Shown: in pieces, positions 50,011 through 61,955 of the stretch
How the letters are laid out: every line of letters begins with the position of its first letter
Numbering within the stretch: position 1 is the stretch's first letter
Made by a program: the position numbers and the translations under genes
Notes under the pieces: model-generated
Seen by the model: only the letters and a program-made list of their open reading frames with translations
What the model was told of the DNA's origin: nothing
The model's database searches: none
Source: Termitomyces sp. T153
Taxonomy: Eukaryota; Basidiomycota; Agaricomycetes; Agaricales; Lyophyllaceae
NCBI GenBank assembly: GCA_018296165.2
Contig: JACKQL020000026.1
Coordinates: forward strand, 186,001-250,000
DNA length: 64,000 nt
Reading direction: 5' to 3'

Positions 50011-51128
50011 CTCACCACTGCCCCCATGGATTGTTGAAACCCCTCCCCATTGGCCACTGCCCCTGGTCCTCCTTATCAATGAATCATATCATTGAACTTT
50101 CCGACTCTGAAGGTTTCAATGCGATCCTTGTCATCATTTGCCACCTCACCAAACAAGCCCTCTTCATCTCCTGCCACACCACCAACAATGCTCTGGAGTT
50201 CACCAAACTATTTCTCGAACACATATTCTCCAAGCATGGACTCCTGGACAACATTGTCTCCAACCGTAGGCCTCTATTTGTATCTTGTTTTTGGCAATTG
50301 CTATGCAAGGTGCTTGAAATCAAAACCAATCTCTCCACTGCCTATTATCCAGAGACCAATAGACAAACAGAACAAGTAAACCAGACATTAGAACAGTATC
50401 TCTGCCTCTACATTAACTATTTACAGAACAACTGGCATGCAGAACTTTCCCTCACCAAGTTTACCTACAACAATATGCCTCACTCCACCATAGGAGTTTC
50501 CCCCTTCTATGCCAACAAGGGCTACAACTCCCAACTTATGCTATCCCTTTCTACATTGCCCACAAAGTTGCCAAAGACCTCTCATCCCTTCACCAGTTCC
50601 TCCAGGATGAGATTGACACTGCCAATTAAGCCTACTCCAAGCATGCTGATGCCCAATGCAACCTGACCCCTGACTGGTCCCCTGGCACCTTGGTCTGGCT
50701 CAATTGATGAAATCTCAAGGCCTGGAGGCCCTCTGTCAAGCTCAATCACAAACATTTTAGCCCTTTCAAAGTCCTCTGGAAGGTCTCCATGCATGCCTAC
50801 AAGCTTGACCTACCTCTGGGCTTAAAGGGCCTCCACTCCATGTTCCATGTCTGACTCCTCAAAAGACATGCTCCGGACTCATTCCCTGGCCAATGCCCCA
50901 GCCAACTGGCCCCTGTCAAAGTTGAGGATGCATGTCACTATGAGGTCAACCAAATCCTCAACTCCTGCATAGTCTGCAGCCAACTCCAATACTTGGTCTG
51001 CTAGAAGGACTATGGACCTGAGGATGACACTTGGGAATCCCAAAATAACCTCAATGGAGCTCCCGATGAACTCCAGGACTTCCATCAATGACACCCTACC
51101 AAGCCCTAGGACTCCTGGGACTAGCAAA
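50011..51128 (+). pseudogene. B-outer integrase and chromodomain
   Basis: After the CTCAC site the integrase core resumes (CPHGLLKPLPIGHCPWSS...). Both catalytic Asp positions read Asn (SMNHIIEL, NIVSNRRPLF), while the Glu region (PETNRQTEQVNQTLEQ) is kept. The chromodomain is at about 50920-51090, with QLQYLVC*KDYGPEDDTWE containing a TAG in place of Trp. It shows how Gy-B looked across the break in B-inner. Confidence 0.9.
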
Positions 51129-53185
51129 TACAGATGGCATCAGTGGGCATAACTCCCACCTCTGGACTCATCAGAGATTCAACTCCCACAAGTAACCTCT
51201 TACATGTTTTATTCACTCCCCCTCACTTGACACTAAAAAGAGTCACTCATCCAGGCTGAAGGTCCAAAAAGGGCTGTATATACAAAAATACATAATATTA
51301 CAGAGGTATGAGCAGGCCTGGAACACAAGAAGATGAGTCCAAGAAAATCCCCTACTCCCCCTCCCCCTCCAACTCTACCTCTGTGATCCTCTCCACCATG
51401 TCCACCTCCAGCTGTGCCACCACTATTGCCAGAACATCTGAATGCCTCTAGAGGGGTTCCCCTATGTCCATTGCCACCTCCCACCATGCTCCAGAGTCCA
51501 CCATTGCCCTCTGCTGATGCCCTGCCAGCAGACACCCCATCTGTGTAACTCTCTGCCTCAGCTTCAGGAAGAGGTCCCCAGGCATCCTCACCAACTCATT
51601 GTGAATGGATCCCAGTGCTGACAATGCTCTATTAAGGAGGATGCAGTGCTCCCTAGTCTAGTCTGCTGAAGCAGGGTCAGCCCAGTGGGAAGGAGAATAG
51701 AGGATGAAAAGGAAAGGACTCATGAAGCACCCCCTGCCATTCCAAGGCCACCTTGTTGGCAAGCCACTCCTCCTGCCTCTGCACCCTCTCTGCTGTCACC
51801 CTGGGCACCCCTATGCCTGACCCCTCCTAAGCCCCTCACACCTCCATCCCCACCCATGCCTCTGACTGCCTCAAACAAGCCTGCACCTCCTAGAGTTGGA
51901 CCAGCCACTCTGTGGCTGTCCCCACAGCCATGTCCTAGTCCCTCTGCACTGTGTCCCTGTCTCTTTGCACCTCATCCTGCTTCCTCCACATTGCATCTCA
52001 GTCCTCCCCAATCCTCTGGACCTCCTCCTCATGGGTAGCCAGCAACTACTCCAGGCCCTCTGCCTGATGCTGCAGGAAAGCCTCCATGACTGACCATGAC
52101 TCCCCTGCAGATGGCCCTACTAAAGCCCCAGAGGTCAGAGAATATACTAGTGGGCCTGGGGGACCTGCTATTGCCTGCTCCCCCTGTGCCTGCTTGCTTG
52201 GTCCCACCTCTGGTCGGGGGGATGCCTTCTGCTTACCCTTGTCATGCACTGTGGGGGCCCCTTTTCTCCATCCATCCTATAGGGGCCCAACCTTCATCAG
52301 CAGGCACTCTGCGCTACTCCCACCTTCAGCTCCCTGGACTTTCCCCAACACCTTGCCCTGCTGCCCCTCCTCCAACTGCACTGTGACCCATGCCCAAAGT
52401 ACCTTTCATGCTGCAAGCAACATGGGAGACACACCAATGTATCCTGCCATAGCCTTGGCATGGGCTCCTCAAAGTCACACTGCTCCCCACGTCAAACACA
52501 AGACAAACACTATGAAAAAAGGTTAGCTGGAGAAAAGGTAAAATTGCATAGTCACTCACTGGGGCTGCTGCCTGGCACCACTTGAGGGTTGGAGGACCCC
52601 TTGCCTGCCCCACAGCCTCTGCAAACTGCTCTGGCATCACCTCTGCTTGAGCCACCCTCAAACCTGCAGGAACAGGTTGGACCACTCCCAGACCAAGCCC
52701 AGGCTTGGAACACAAGGAGGGGACCACCTCCACCAACTGTGCTACATCCCCACCTGACAAAAGCCCTGAGAGGCCTGCCATGGCTGCAGATAGCTCTGTC
52801 AGAACCCAGTTAGTATTCCAGAATGCATGAAACAGAATCACACTCACAACTATGATACATTGCCTTGACCTGGCCACAATCCCAATGCCCCTCAGAGTCT
52901 CCAGAGGAGGATGACTAGGACAATATGGATAGAGACCTGGATGTTGCTGGAGAATAAGTGGAAGACAACATTGCAGAAAGTTTGGGAAGCCCGGAGTACA
53001 TCTGACCCTTTTTAATGGCTTGGAAAGAACCCCCTGACAAATGGTGGCCATGCTTCGACTTTGTTTCCCACACTGCTGCTGCTTATTGCAGTCTGACCAA
53101 TATTACTTGACTCTAATTCCTATGCTCTACTGATCTCCAAACTGTGCCCTATGTCTCAAGGGTCCCAACACTGAAGGGAGGGTGA
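51129..53185 (-). pseudogene. B-outer antisense accessory gene remnant
   Basis: On the minus strand, between chromodomain and 3' LTR. The cysteine cluster at 52509-52399 has the same spacing as B-inner, C-x2-C-x6-C-x15-C-x2-C-x6-, with the last Cys now Tyr and a TGA inside. A basic linker (DKGKQKASPRPE, about 52240) and the start of the coiled-coil part (AFLQHQAEGLE) follow. It is broken by many stops. Confidence 0.7.
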
Positions 53186-54223
53186 TGTCATGACCTGCTC
53201 CCCAGACCCCCAACCTTGTCCCTAACCTGCTTGAGCCCTTCCCAATGCCCTGCCAAACTCCCCAACTCTTGACCACCCTCTGTGCCCACTCTGAGTAACT
53301 CTGATGCTTCTCTGACAAACCCTGATGATCCCCTGGCCAACTCCAATGCCTTCTCTGCAGTCCTTGAAACTTTCCCTGAGCCCCTGGAACCTTCCCCCAC
53401 TACTCCTGACCCCACCATACACCTCCAATCCCCTACTCTGGTTCACCTGATCTGCTCTGGAGCATCACAACAACCTCAGAGCAGCCCACATCCCCAGCTG
53501 ATCCCATTAGAATATCACTGCAGTCTGCTTCTTGATTGTACCTAACACCCATTGACTCCATGCAGCCCTGTCAAGTCCTGCCACCATGCCTGCTGTCCTC
53601 TGGAGCTATCCAGTAGTCAGTATATAAGTCATAGAGTAACTCCTCATACTCCAGTCTTGATATTACTTGCATTATTGGTTACTTGTGTCTCGTGTTTCTC
53701 TCTGTCCCTGTTTCTATTTCTTAGTCACAGATCTATCTCTTTTCTCTGTCTTGTCTTGCCTCACCTTGGCTGTCTATATTTCCTTTGTTTTTCTAAGTTC
53801 TTTCCATCTCCTCCATCTCCAATGTCAGTATGAACTCTGTGCATGTGCTACAAACTCCAAACATTCTATGACAACTCTGGACCTTGCTCTTGGCTTGGTG
53901 CTGGAACCCATCAAGTCTTAATTGATCCCCCATCAAACTCTGGCTCCACCCCATCACTAGTGAAGCCTCTGTTTACCCTGCAGTCTATTTATGCACCTAC
54001 AAACTTGTTACTGACACCTGCTCAAGCCCAACGTCAATATACTTGGTTTTAGACTTCCCCAGACCACTCCAGACTTGCTTGGACTGCTTGCCCTAGCTTC
54101 CTCTTGCAAGTCTCTCCACTCTGTGCCAACTCTGGAATGCTAGGTTATAAGTGAAGGATATCATGTCCACCTAGTAAGGATTCACCAGTGTAGCTGAGCC
54201 CCCATCATCAGCAGAACCTGACA
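53186..54223 (+). repeat. B-outer 3' LTR
   Basis: It is 1,038 bp, TGTCATGACC...GAACCTGACA. Its R segment AGTCTTGATATTA (53653-53665) is fully complementary, 13 of 13, to the primer site found in the other Gy-B copies. It joins at 54224 to the A2 right LTR. Confidence 0.92.
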
Positions 54224-55194
54224 GCATGGGATTCTTAGCAACCACAAGACTTATCAATTATGAGCCATATCATGTGGAGTCTGGACTCTGGATCTAGAAT
54301 GACAAGGCTGAGACCTTTCTTAGCAACAATTGCTAGTGACTTTCCTAGTGACAACACCACCTCCTCTGCAAAAATGGACATATTGACAGTTGTGTGATTT
54401 CTACTTATCATTTTTCTTGTCAAGCTTACAAACATACTTGAATGGTGTCTACACTTTAGGTATTGACATCATACATGCTCTTTTCTTGTGATTTATTACC
54501 TTTACACATCATATCAACTTTGCTTACTTTTTACTCGGTTACCAGACTGACACCTGAAATGTATCATAAACACTTTGGCAGATGCCATTGCTGGCAGTGA
54601 TTATTATTCCCTTTTGTATACTATACTTACAAACAGTATAAATACTGCCTGTACATAGAGACTAAAAACAACAAACAGAGTACTGTTTCCCCCTCTCTCT
54701 CTAAGCTTACCAGCTTAAGATTACATTTTGCTCTTTCACTTGCCCTTGACAACAACTCAGCAACAGTCTTGCTGACCTCAACTTTGACTTTGTGTGGTAC
54801 TAATCAAGGATACCCTTAACATTATTTTTGACTTAGCAACACTAGCAACTAGTTTGTGTTTGTCCCCCCCCAGCTTCTTTATCATCACTTTCCCCATTAT
54901 ATTCCAACTCCCCTTTCACTGCTTAATTCCCCTTTCCTTAGCAACTCTTTTGTCTTCATTCTTTTCCCCTTCCTTTGTCTAGTGACTCTCCATTACTGTC
55001 TAGTGACTTAGGCTAGCATTAGCAACTATTTCCACTTCTTGTTCACACCACACCCTTTAGCCCTCATTCTCTGGGACAGTTACTGACTTGCCCTCTTTAT
55101 TAACTTCCTACTGCCAGCTATCCTATCTAGTGACTAGTGTTAGGTCCTCTTTTTAGGTTTCCTGCATGGCACTAGGCAGCATAGGAGCATATCA
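54224..55194 (+). repeat. A2 right (3') LTR, first 146 bp missing
   Basis: It matches the A2 left LTR from 12667 to its end with few differences and stops at ATATCA followed by the ATGC duplication. The missing part was lost with the left side of B-outer. Confidence 0.93.
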
Positions 55195-55198
55195 ATGC

Positions 55199-56390
55199 TG
55201 CATCTCAAAATTTAACAACATTTTATGATTAGTGAAAACAACAAAATGCAAACCAAACAGATCTGCATGCCACTTCTGCAATGCCCAAATGATAGCAAGC
55301 AATTCTTTCTCATGCATGGGGTAATTCAACTCAGCCCCCCTGAAGGTTTGACTCTCAAATGTGACAGGCCATGCTGATCTCCAAGTCTCCCTAAAGGACG
55401 ACACTCTGCCTGAACAAAAATCACTGGTATCAGTAGTGACAAATATAGTTCTTGGCTTGTCTCCATGATTGATGGAAGTCAAGCACTCCTGACTGACCAC
55501 CCATTCCTTGATACTGTCAAAAGCATGCTGATGTTTGGGTTTTCATCCTGGAAAGACAAGATCACAATTGTGCATTGTCAATGTGTGCAAAACACCAGTA
55601 TATTCCACCAAACATCACAAGAAAACAGCAATGTACTTAATGAGACCTAAAAAGCAGCAGACATCCTTAGCATATGCAGGTGTGGCCACTCCAGTATTTG
55701 TTTCACCTTGCAGTCATCTGCTTCCACCCTATCTGCCAAAATGTGATGCTTGAGAAAGTCAATGCTAGCCTGGTACAAGTTTGACTTCTTGACATTCACA
55801 AACAAATGTGCCTTCTGCAAGGCTTCTAGTATCAACCAAACATTATGGTGATGTTCCTCAATGGTGCCAGACCATATGACAATGTTGTCTAGGTATACAT
55901 GGCAGATCTTCCCAATATACTCATGCAGGGCCACCATTAAATGTCTCTGTTGAATAGCAGGTGTGTTCTGTAACCCTATAGGCATTACAAGCCACTCATA
56001 CAACCCATAAGGTGTTGACATGGCAGTAAGGTGCACATAATCAGGATGCATTGGCATCTGAAAAAATGCATTTGTCAGATCAATCACAGCAAAAATTTTT
56101 TCCTTGAAACAGTTGTGCAGGATATCCTCCACATGAGGAATAGGATGATTATCAGGGATCATAGTAGCATTGAGAGCTCAGTAATCATTAAAAAACAAGG
56201 CAATGCAGACAGATCAACTTTTGGGATAAGAAAAGCTGATGAAGCAAACTATGAGGACAAGGGCCAAATCTGCCCCACCTCCAGATGCTCTGCAATCAAT
56301 GTCTTCCATGCATCATGATATTTGTGTGGACTTTGGTCAGTCCGTGTTTTGATAGTCAGATTGGCTTCCTTTAACTTAATGTCTGCCAGT
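55199..56390 (-). pseudogene. Gy-C pol 5' part: RT and RNase H
   Basis: On the minus strand, RT spans about 56160-55650 (DNHPIPHVEDIL, FAVIDLTNAFFQMPM, PYGLYEWLVMPIGLQNTPA). Its active site reads YLDNIVIWS, Asn for the second Asp. RNase H follows to 55199 (ELNYPMHEKELLAIIWALQKW), broken at the A2 insertion; its text resumes at 12516. It is CpG-poor with stops in the joint between RT and RNase H. Confidence 0.9.
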
Positions 56391-57243
56391 ACATCACAGG
56401 GCAAGTCTGTCACCTGTGCAATTGGTTAAAACATCATGGAACTCCTCCTTCATCTTTGCATCAAGATGCTGTAGTTCCTCCATGGCTGCCAGGGCCTCAA
56501 TCCACTGACACACTGCTGCAACAACATTCACTTCTGCCACAGGCTCAAAAAGGCCCAACTGTTGCAACTGCTCAAGTCTAGCAGCACAGACAATCTTGAG
56601 CTCCTTTGCCACCTTCTTACAATAGTGTAAGGTCTGCTTAAACTTCTTATGCATTGGTACAAACTTATGGACAGGGGATGGTGTTGGTCTAACATGGTCA
56701 AACAAATTATAATTACAATGGCTGTCAATAACAGTATGATTATAATGATCAATGACAATGTGATTTGCATATAACAATGCTTGTCCAAGTAATAATGGAA
56801 AACACAACTTCAGTGCAATAATAGCATGTACAGTATTCAAAGTCCATGACTGATCTAGAGACATGCAGGAAAGTTTACAATATTCAGACAAGCTTGTGTG
56901 AGACTTTCGAGATGGCATCTTCAATTTCAATTGGTTTCTTTGAGTGATGGCAGCAAAGGCCCAGACAATCAACTAAATCTGATTCAATCAACACAAGGTG
57001 TGAGCCATGATCAAGTAAGGCAGAAACAGTAACAGAAACATCAGAATTTGGTCCCTCCAAAGAGGCATTCCACAGAAAATGAGGAACAGAAAAAGGCATG
57101 GTACTCACAGGAGAGTTTTTAATGCAAGATCCTACATCAGTGTCAACATCAGAGTCTTTGTCAGAGTTGGAATCAGCAAATTTAGGGAGAATGGTAGCAA
57201 CTGTAGCAGACAAGATTGATGCAACAGTGGTCACAGCAGCCAC
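56391..57243 (-). pseudogene. Gy-C protease region
   Basis: A retropepsin-type active-site block, ALLDHGSHLVLIESDLVDCLG, lies near 57025-56960 with His where Asn, Ser or Thr is usual. The rest of the domain and a linker to RT run to 56394. The frame is interrupted near 56960 and elsewhere. Confidence 0.75.
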
Positions 57244-58460
57244 AGGTTTGGATGCACAAGTGCTGGCTGCCTTTGCTGCATCAACAGTTGCCTATGTAAC
57301 AGGTCTGTATGTAGCAGGATCTGAAAACCCCTTCTTGCAGGTATCAGTTTGGTAGCTAACCAAAGGATGGTGACAATGGAAGCAACCACTATTTTCCCAA
57401 AGCAAGCACTTCTCCTCATCTGTTAGAAACAGCAACCTTGGTTGAGATGACAACTGAGAGCCTGTTTCTGAACTGCCAGTGACTGTATTGGCATGGCCTG
57501 AGGAAGTGAGCAGCTTCTTCACCTGTTTAGACCTCATCTGCAATCTCACTCTGCCATTTCTTGTGGTGATGGCAAGCCTTGTCCAAGTTGCAAATGGAGT
57601 CCAACCACAAGGCAAATTTCTTTATCTCATCCATCTTTGCACCAAAGTAAGCCAAAGACAAAGCTTTGTCCAGAGCTGCCTTGGGAACAAAGTTGGTCTG
57701 GCTGAAAATATGATCCAGTACCAAAGAGCAGAGAATTCTCCTTCTGAATATAAGAGGCAAAATCCCAAAAGATCTCCTTTTGAGAGTTGAAGTGAGCAGC
57801 AAGGATACAAATACAAAGTTTTGATTCCCAGTCCACCAGCAAGTAATTTGTCTTCAGTTCTTTCATCAAGTTTGTGAAGGAAAGCTTTACCAAACAATTA
57901 TGCTGGCCCACCACTCAGTTCCAAATGCAATGGTCCTTCAGACCTATGAGCAGACTGCAGACCTGTTCCTCTGGCTCCACCTTCTTCATCTGAAAGAAGT
58001 TCCGGCATGAAACATCAAAGTCTTTAACAACATTGGGAATGAGATCCCTCTCTGTCAACAAAGGTGGCTTGTTATAGTGGTCTTCAACAGTAGCAATCTT
58101 TGCAGCAGATTTGGAAGTAGCAATGGTAGACAGAGCCATTCTAGTATTTGTATGGGCAATGATGAATCATCAGATGAGTTGTCAGAAGATTTATTGGAAG
58201 GGGACAGTCTATTGGAGGAAGGTATATGCAGGGACAAAACATTTTGTTGTTTAATGACTGGTGCTTGCAGTCCAGTTGAATGTGGTGGCAGAGATTCCCC
58301 TATCCCAGATGGTACTGATGACAAGGGTGATGATGCATTCTGTGCACATGTATGGCTATGCATAACTACAGGAGTCAAAGGCTGTGATGAGTGGGGCAGT
58401 TTGACAACCTTTGATGATGTGGCAGCTGTCCTGAAGTATAGAACCCTAAATATATGCACT
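57231..58460 (-). pseudogene. Gy-C gag
   Basis: On the minus strand, a Ser/Pro-rich N-terminus (58459-58055) is followed by a capsid-like middle (PPLLTERDLIPNVVKDFDVSCRNFF, then ILAAHFNSQKEIFWDFASYIQ). A zinc knuckle lies near 57400-57350 (CFHCHHPLVSYQTDTC), with Tyr where the His is expected (CAT to TAT). Several frame breaks. The 130 bp up to the 5' LTR hold the leader; no clear tRNA primer site is seen there. Confidence 0.8.
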
Positions 58461-58590
58461 TGTTAGAAGTTGCCCAGCCTAGACTCCACAGATTATAGCC
58501 TCAAGCAGTCTAGTCCAAGGTGGGATGTGGTACACATCCAACTAGGGTAACAGTGATGAATGATAGCCAAGGTTGGTTTTCAAAAAAAAG

Positions 58591-58823
58591 TGTAAGCATA
58601 GCCTCCACTGAATCAAACAAAGAACAGAACAAGACCTTGCTATATTCAGGTAGCAAGTACAAGAGCAATTGAGAGAGCAATACAATGTCATATATACATA
58701 GTAGTGAGGCAAAAAAGTAAGATACCAAAAAGAAGATGGTGTGGTGAAATATATGGAAGCAAAATAAGGTTCTGTCATAACATGTGTAGGCACCAATCAG
58801 GTAGTCATAATTGTAGGATTACA
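58591..58823 (-). repeat. Gy-C 5' LTR
   Basis: It is 233 bp and matches 10300-10533. The 5-bp duplication GATAG follows at 58824-58828. It has lost nearly all CpG, while the other copy retains it. Confidence 0.93.
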
Positions 58824-58828
58824 GATAG

Positions 58829-58930
58829 CTTCAACACAAAGTCAGAGAAAGCTAATTCAAACTATCATGGATATAGTCATGTAAGGGGACTGTTCCTCAG
58901 ACCATCCCACCCTTGCCTAGCTTAGTCTGT
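58829..58930. other. Flank of the Gy-C insertion, no gene seen
   Basis: It joins to the sequence left of 10295 in the empty site. It is short, AT-rich and without a recognised feature. It continues after the solo LTR as 60083-60197. Confidence 0.5.
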
Positions 58931-60078
58931 TGATGTGCTCCTATGCCACCTAGTGCCATGGCAGGAAACCTAACACAAGTCATTAGATAGAGTAGCTGGC
59001 AGTAGGAAGGCAATAGTAGAGGGTAAGTCAGTAACTGTCCCAGAGAACATGAGCAAATGGGGTGCAAAGGGTGAAGTGGGAAGAGTCACTAGCACTAGCC
59101 TAGGTTACTAGGTGGTAACAAGAAGTCACTAGAGAATGAGAGAAAGAAAACAAATGAAGACAAAAGCATTGCCACAGTAAAGCAAACTTTGAGAGGTGAA
59201 AAAGATGGGTAGAGAAAGAGGGCAGTGAAAATAAAAGGACTGAAAGAAGAACAAATGCAAACTAGTTGCCAGCTGTAATAGCTAACATTGCTAACTTGAA
59301 ATAATGCTAAGGACACCTGCAATTGGTGCCACACAAAGTCAAAGATGAGGTTGGCAAGACTGGTTGCTGAGTCTTTGTTGATGGAGGAAGTAAGCAATAG
59401 AGCCAAAATGAAATCTCAAGCTGGTAAGCTTAGAGATAGAGGGATTCAATAGAAGTAGTATTTGATGAAGATAAGGTTTGATAATAAGATTCCCCTTTTC
59501 TAGTGTCTATGTACAGGCAGTATTTATACTGTTCAAAAGTATAGTATGGGAAAGTAAGCAAATAGTCACCACTAGCAACAGCATCTGCCAAAGTGTTTAT
59601 AGTACATATGAGGTGTCAATCTGTAACCAAGTGAAAAAAATAAGCAAAGTCTATGTGTCACATAATTGCAATAAATCCCAGAATGGGTGAGTCCAATGTC
59701 AATACCTGAAGTGTAGATGCTGTTCAAGTATGTTTGTAAGCTTGACAAGAAAAATGATAAGTAAGAAGTCATGCAACTGGCAATATGTCCATATACAGTG
59801 GGAGAAAGCCATGTTGTTAGCAAGAAGTCACTAGCAATTGTCACTAAGAAAAGTCTTGGCCTTGTTGTTGTAGACCCAAAGTCCAGACTCTACATGATGT
59901 TCCTTGTGATTGACAAGTCTTGTGGTCACTAAATCCCATGCAAAGGCTATGTCATTCCAGACCTTGAGGTTAGGCCTCACATGCTAAGTGTTGTGACTTG
60001 TGCCATGTCAAAATAGTCAGCTGCCACTCAGTCCAAAAATTGCCAAAAATGATGCTCAGTGACAAATGGGTCTTATCA
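58931..60078 (-). repeat. Old solo Gy-A LTR
   Basis: It is 1,148 bp, starting TGATGTGCTCC and ending TCTTATCA, flanked by CTGT at 58927-58930 and 60079-60082. It is strongly CpG-depleted compared with the solo LTR at 24319. A TATA-like motif (TATTTATACTG) is near 59520. Confidence 0.93.
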
Positions 60079-60082
60079 CTGT

Positions 60083-60197
60083 GGAGATGGGCACCTCTAT
60101 CTAGCCAACCTCCAGACCACCTGGCCCCTTCTTACTCCTTCACCAACTTGGCTCCAAGGCCTAATGGGTATATTATACTTAATACATAGTATATTAT
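60083..60197. other. Short unassigned spacer
   Basis: It lies between the solo LTR and the Gy-D LTR. I see no gene, only an AT-rich end. Confidence 0.4.
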
Positions 60198-60799
60198 TGT
60201 TGATCATTGATCCTTCTACTGGGCATGATTAGTCAATAGTTTGTAGTCATTGGCCTCCACTTTGTTATTAAGGTTGTAGTCAGCAGCCTCTGATGTAGTC
60301 ATAGGTACTTAGTCACCTAGTAACCTTGTAGTATATAGGCAGACCTGGGGATAGGATATATCCAGTCCAGACAATAGCATTGCTTCCAGGTTTCTTCACT
60401 AGCATAACTGTAAGCTTGGCCAGTGTGGCCCCTTGCTTTGCCTTGCTCTCTGCCTTTGCCCCTTGTTAGTCACCTCTTGACTGGATAGTTAGGACATGAG
60501 TGTAAGAGTGACCTCTGGAGGCTGCAGCTCAATCACACAACTGGCAGAGGGAGATCTAAAGTCTATTCAGCACAGTACAATGTCTACAAGTAGGACTACA
60601 CACCTGGCAGAGAGAGATACAAAGAAAAAAAGTCTGAGGATCTCCAATGCTAGGGTTTGGAAAATCTACTCCAGTCATGTGACCTTTTACCAAACATGTG
60701 CATACCTTGCCATGTGGGTTTTGCACAGAACACACATGGCAACTGATCATGTGATCAATCACATGACCAAATACATGCATCGGCAGTTCTCTGACATCA
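60198..60799 (-). repeat. Probable Gy-D 3' LTR
   Basis: On the minus strand a G-rich tract (GAGGGGGG, 60807-60800) is followed by TGATGTCAGAG, a typical PPT-LTR joint. The sequence runs to about 60198 and ends near AATGATCA or ATCAACA. Only one LTR is in view, so the far edge is approximate. Confidence 0.6.
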
Positions 60800-61106
60800 C
60801 CCCCCCTCTAGTGTGTGGCATCTTGGCACATTGGGTATAGAAGAAGTCATGGATTGCCTGGTCAGCTGCTGAAAGGGGGTAAATGCCTTGGATGGCTCTT
60901 GGAGCATTGGGATGTCTGTGGTAGAAGTCTCAGACCAGGGCAGGTGCATGCACATTGGCATGTGGTTTCCAAGAGATGTCCTCAATAGCATATCCCTTCC
61001 ACTTCATCTTAAGCTGCAGCTTCCCTTGGAATATCCTGCTATTCAAGATTTCTTCCACCTCATACTCCTCCTCATCATTGACCAGGACTGGTGGTGAGTC
61101 TTCCAT
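60800..61106 (-). pseudogene. Gy-D chromodomain (end of pol)
   Basis: On the minus strand, EEEYEVEEILNSRIFQGKLQ is followed by LKMKWKGYAIEDISWKPHANV, then a stop, DFYHRHPNAPRAI and the PPT. This is the classic chromodomain that closes chromovirus pol, from a lineage distinct from Gy-B and Gy-C. Upstream pol is missing: at about 61107 the sequence switches to Gy-B material. Confidence 0.85.
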
Positions 61107-61955
61107 GCCTTGCCCAGCTGACCCTGCACCCAGTCCTCATCCCACCCCTGCTCCATAGCAACACACGCCGCTTGCCACTCCAACAAGATCGAGCACTTCT
61201 TGTGGCTTGCATGACACAGAAGGCAAATGGAAGTGTCACATTGCCAGACCACAGAGGGTGCATCAAAAATGCAGGCCTTGCCCCGCTGTGCACAGAGAAC
61301 ACACTAAAAATGGATCAGCACACATGACAAAGGAGAACTCAAAGACTCACCGGAGCCTTGTTTTGGCACCATTCCAGCGTTGGGGGGCCCCGAGCCCATG
61401 CTAATGCCCTTGCAAACTCCTCCACCATCACCTCCACTTGAGGGATTTGCTGCAATGGTGGGACCCTTTCTGCATCCCCCGCCGCCAATCAGGGCACTAC
61501 AGGATGGAATTTGGCCCGCCTAGGACCCCCCAAGGAACCCACCACCACTGCAGACAACTCTGCAAAACTCCATCAGCCACCCCAAGAAAACAAGTCAATG
61601 CTGCTCACTACTCCGGTATATAGCACCAGCTTGGCACCAACACTCAAACTCCTCCCCCTCACTATTGTACACAATCACCTTGTCCACATTTGAAATCAAC
61701 AGGGCAGAGGAAGTGGCTAAATAACTGGGAGAGGACATGACAAAAGACTTGGGAAGCCCCAGGGTACGTCCAAGGCCTTTTAATTGATTGGGAAGAACCC
61801 CCTGACAAAGCGGCGGCCATGCTTCAACTTTGCCTCCCATGCCACTGTCACTCACTGTGGATTAATCAATATTACTTGGCTTTGACTCCCACACCCCCAC
61901 CGATCCCTAACCCACTCCCTGCGTCTCAAGGGTCTCAACGCTAAAGGGGGGGTGA
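61107..61955 (-). pseudogene. Gy-B antisense accessory gene, copy B-x, 5' part
   Basis: On the minus strand, the N-terminal exon starts MSSPSYLATSS with DKVIVYNSEGEEFECW (61737 down), a likely intron follows, and then a complete cysteine cluster at 61303-61193: C-x2-C-x6-C-x15-C-x2-C-x6-C, then Ser. All six Cys are present. The sequence after the cluster is lost at the joint with Gy-D. A stop lies just upstream of the cluster. Confidence 0.7.

Larger units (their letters stand above)
15241..54223 (+). mobile_element. Gy-B copy B-outer: 5'-truncated, with three insertions
   Basis: Its own pieces are about 15241-16538, 28446-29216, 30351-31444 and 50011-54223, which read in order as protease, RT, RNase H, integrase, chromodomain, antisense gene and 3' LTR. 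Each break is closed by a duplication left by the inserted element. Its 5' LTR and gag are missing; the left edge is a direct joint to A2 integrase. Its 3' LTR sits inside the A2 right LTR. Confidence 0.9.
12521..55194 (+). mobile_element. Gy-A copy A2: old, deleted, itself invaded
   Basis: It is inserted into Gy-C RNase H with the 4-bp duplication ATGC (12517-12520 and 55195-55198). The left LTR is complete, while the right LTR lacks its first 146 bp. The internal part runs only from 13639 to about 15240; the rest of integrase, the antisense gene and the start of the right LTR are gone, replaced by B-outer sequence. Removing 12521-55198 rejoins the Gy-C RNase H frame exactly. Confidence 0.92.
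10300..58823 (-). mobile_element. Gy-C: old chromovirus (Ty3/gypsy) that hosts the whole nest
   Basis: The two ends are near-identical 233-234 bp LTRs, each TGTAA...TTACA. The 5 bp before the left end (10295-10299) and after the right end (58824-58828) are both GATAG, a target-site duplication that proves one insertion. Its own sequence is 10300-12520 plus 55199-58823, about 5.85 kb, a normal gypsy length; everything between is later insertions. Read on the minus strand the order is 5' LTR, gag with zinc knuckle, protease, RT, RNase H, integrase, chromodomain, PPT and 3' LTR. All coding parts are broken. Confidence 0.93.

Noticed and set aside
12521..55194. A2 and A1 as the two ends of one Gy-A element
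   Set aside because: They lie on opposite strands and each has its own LTRs and its own 4-bp duplication.
60496..60840. A 114-codon plus-strand frame
   Set aside because: It spans the predicted Gy-D LTR, PPT and chromodomain end on the opposite strand and has no coding signal.
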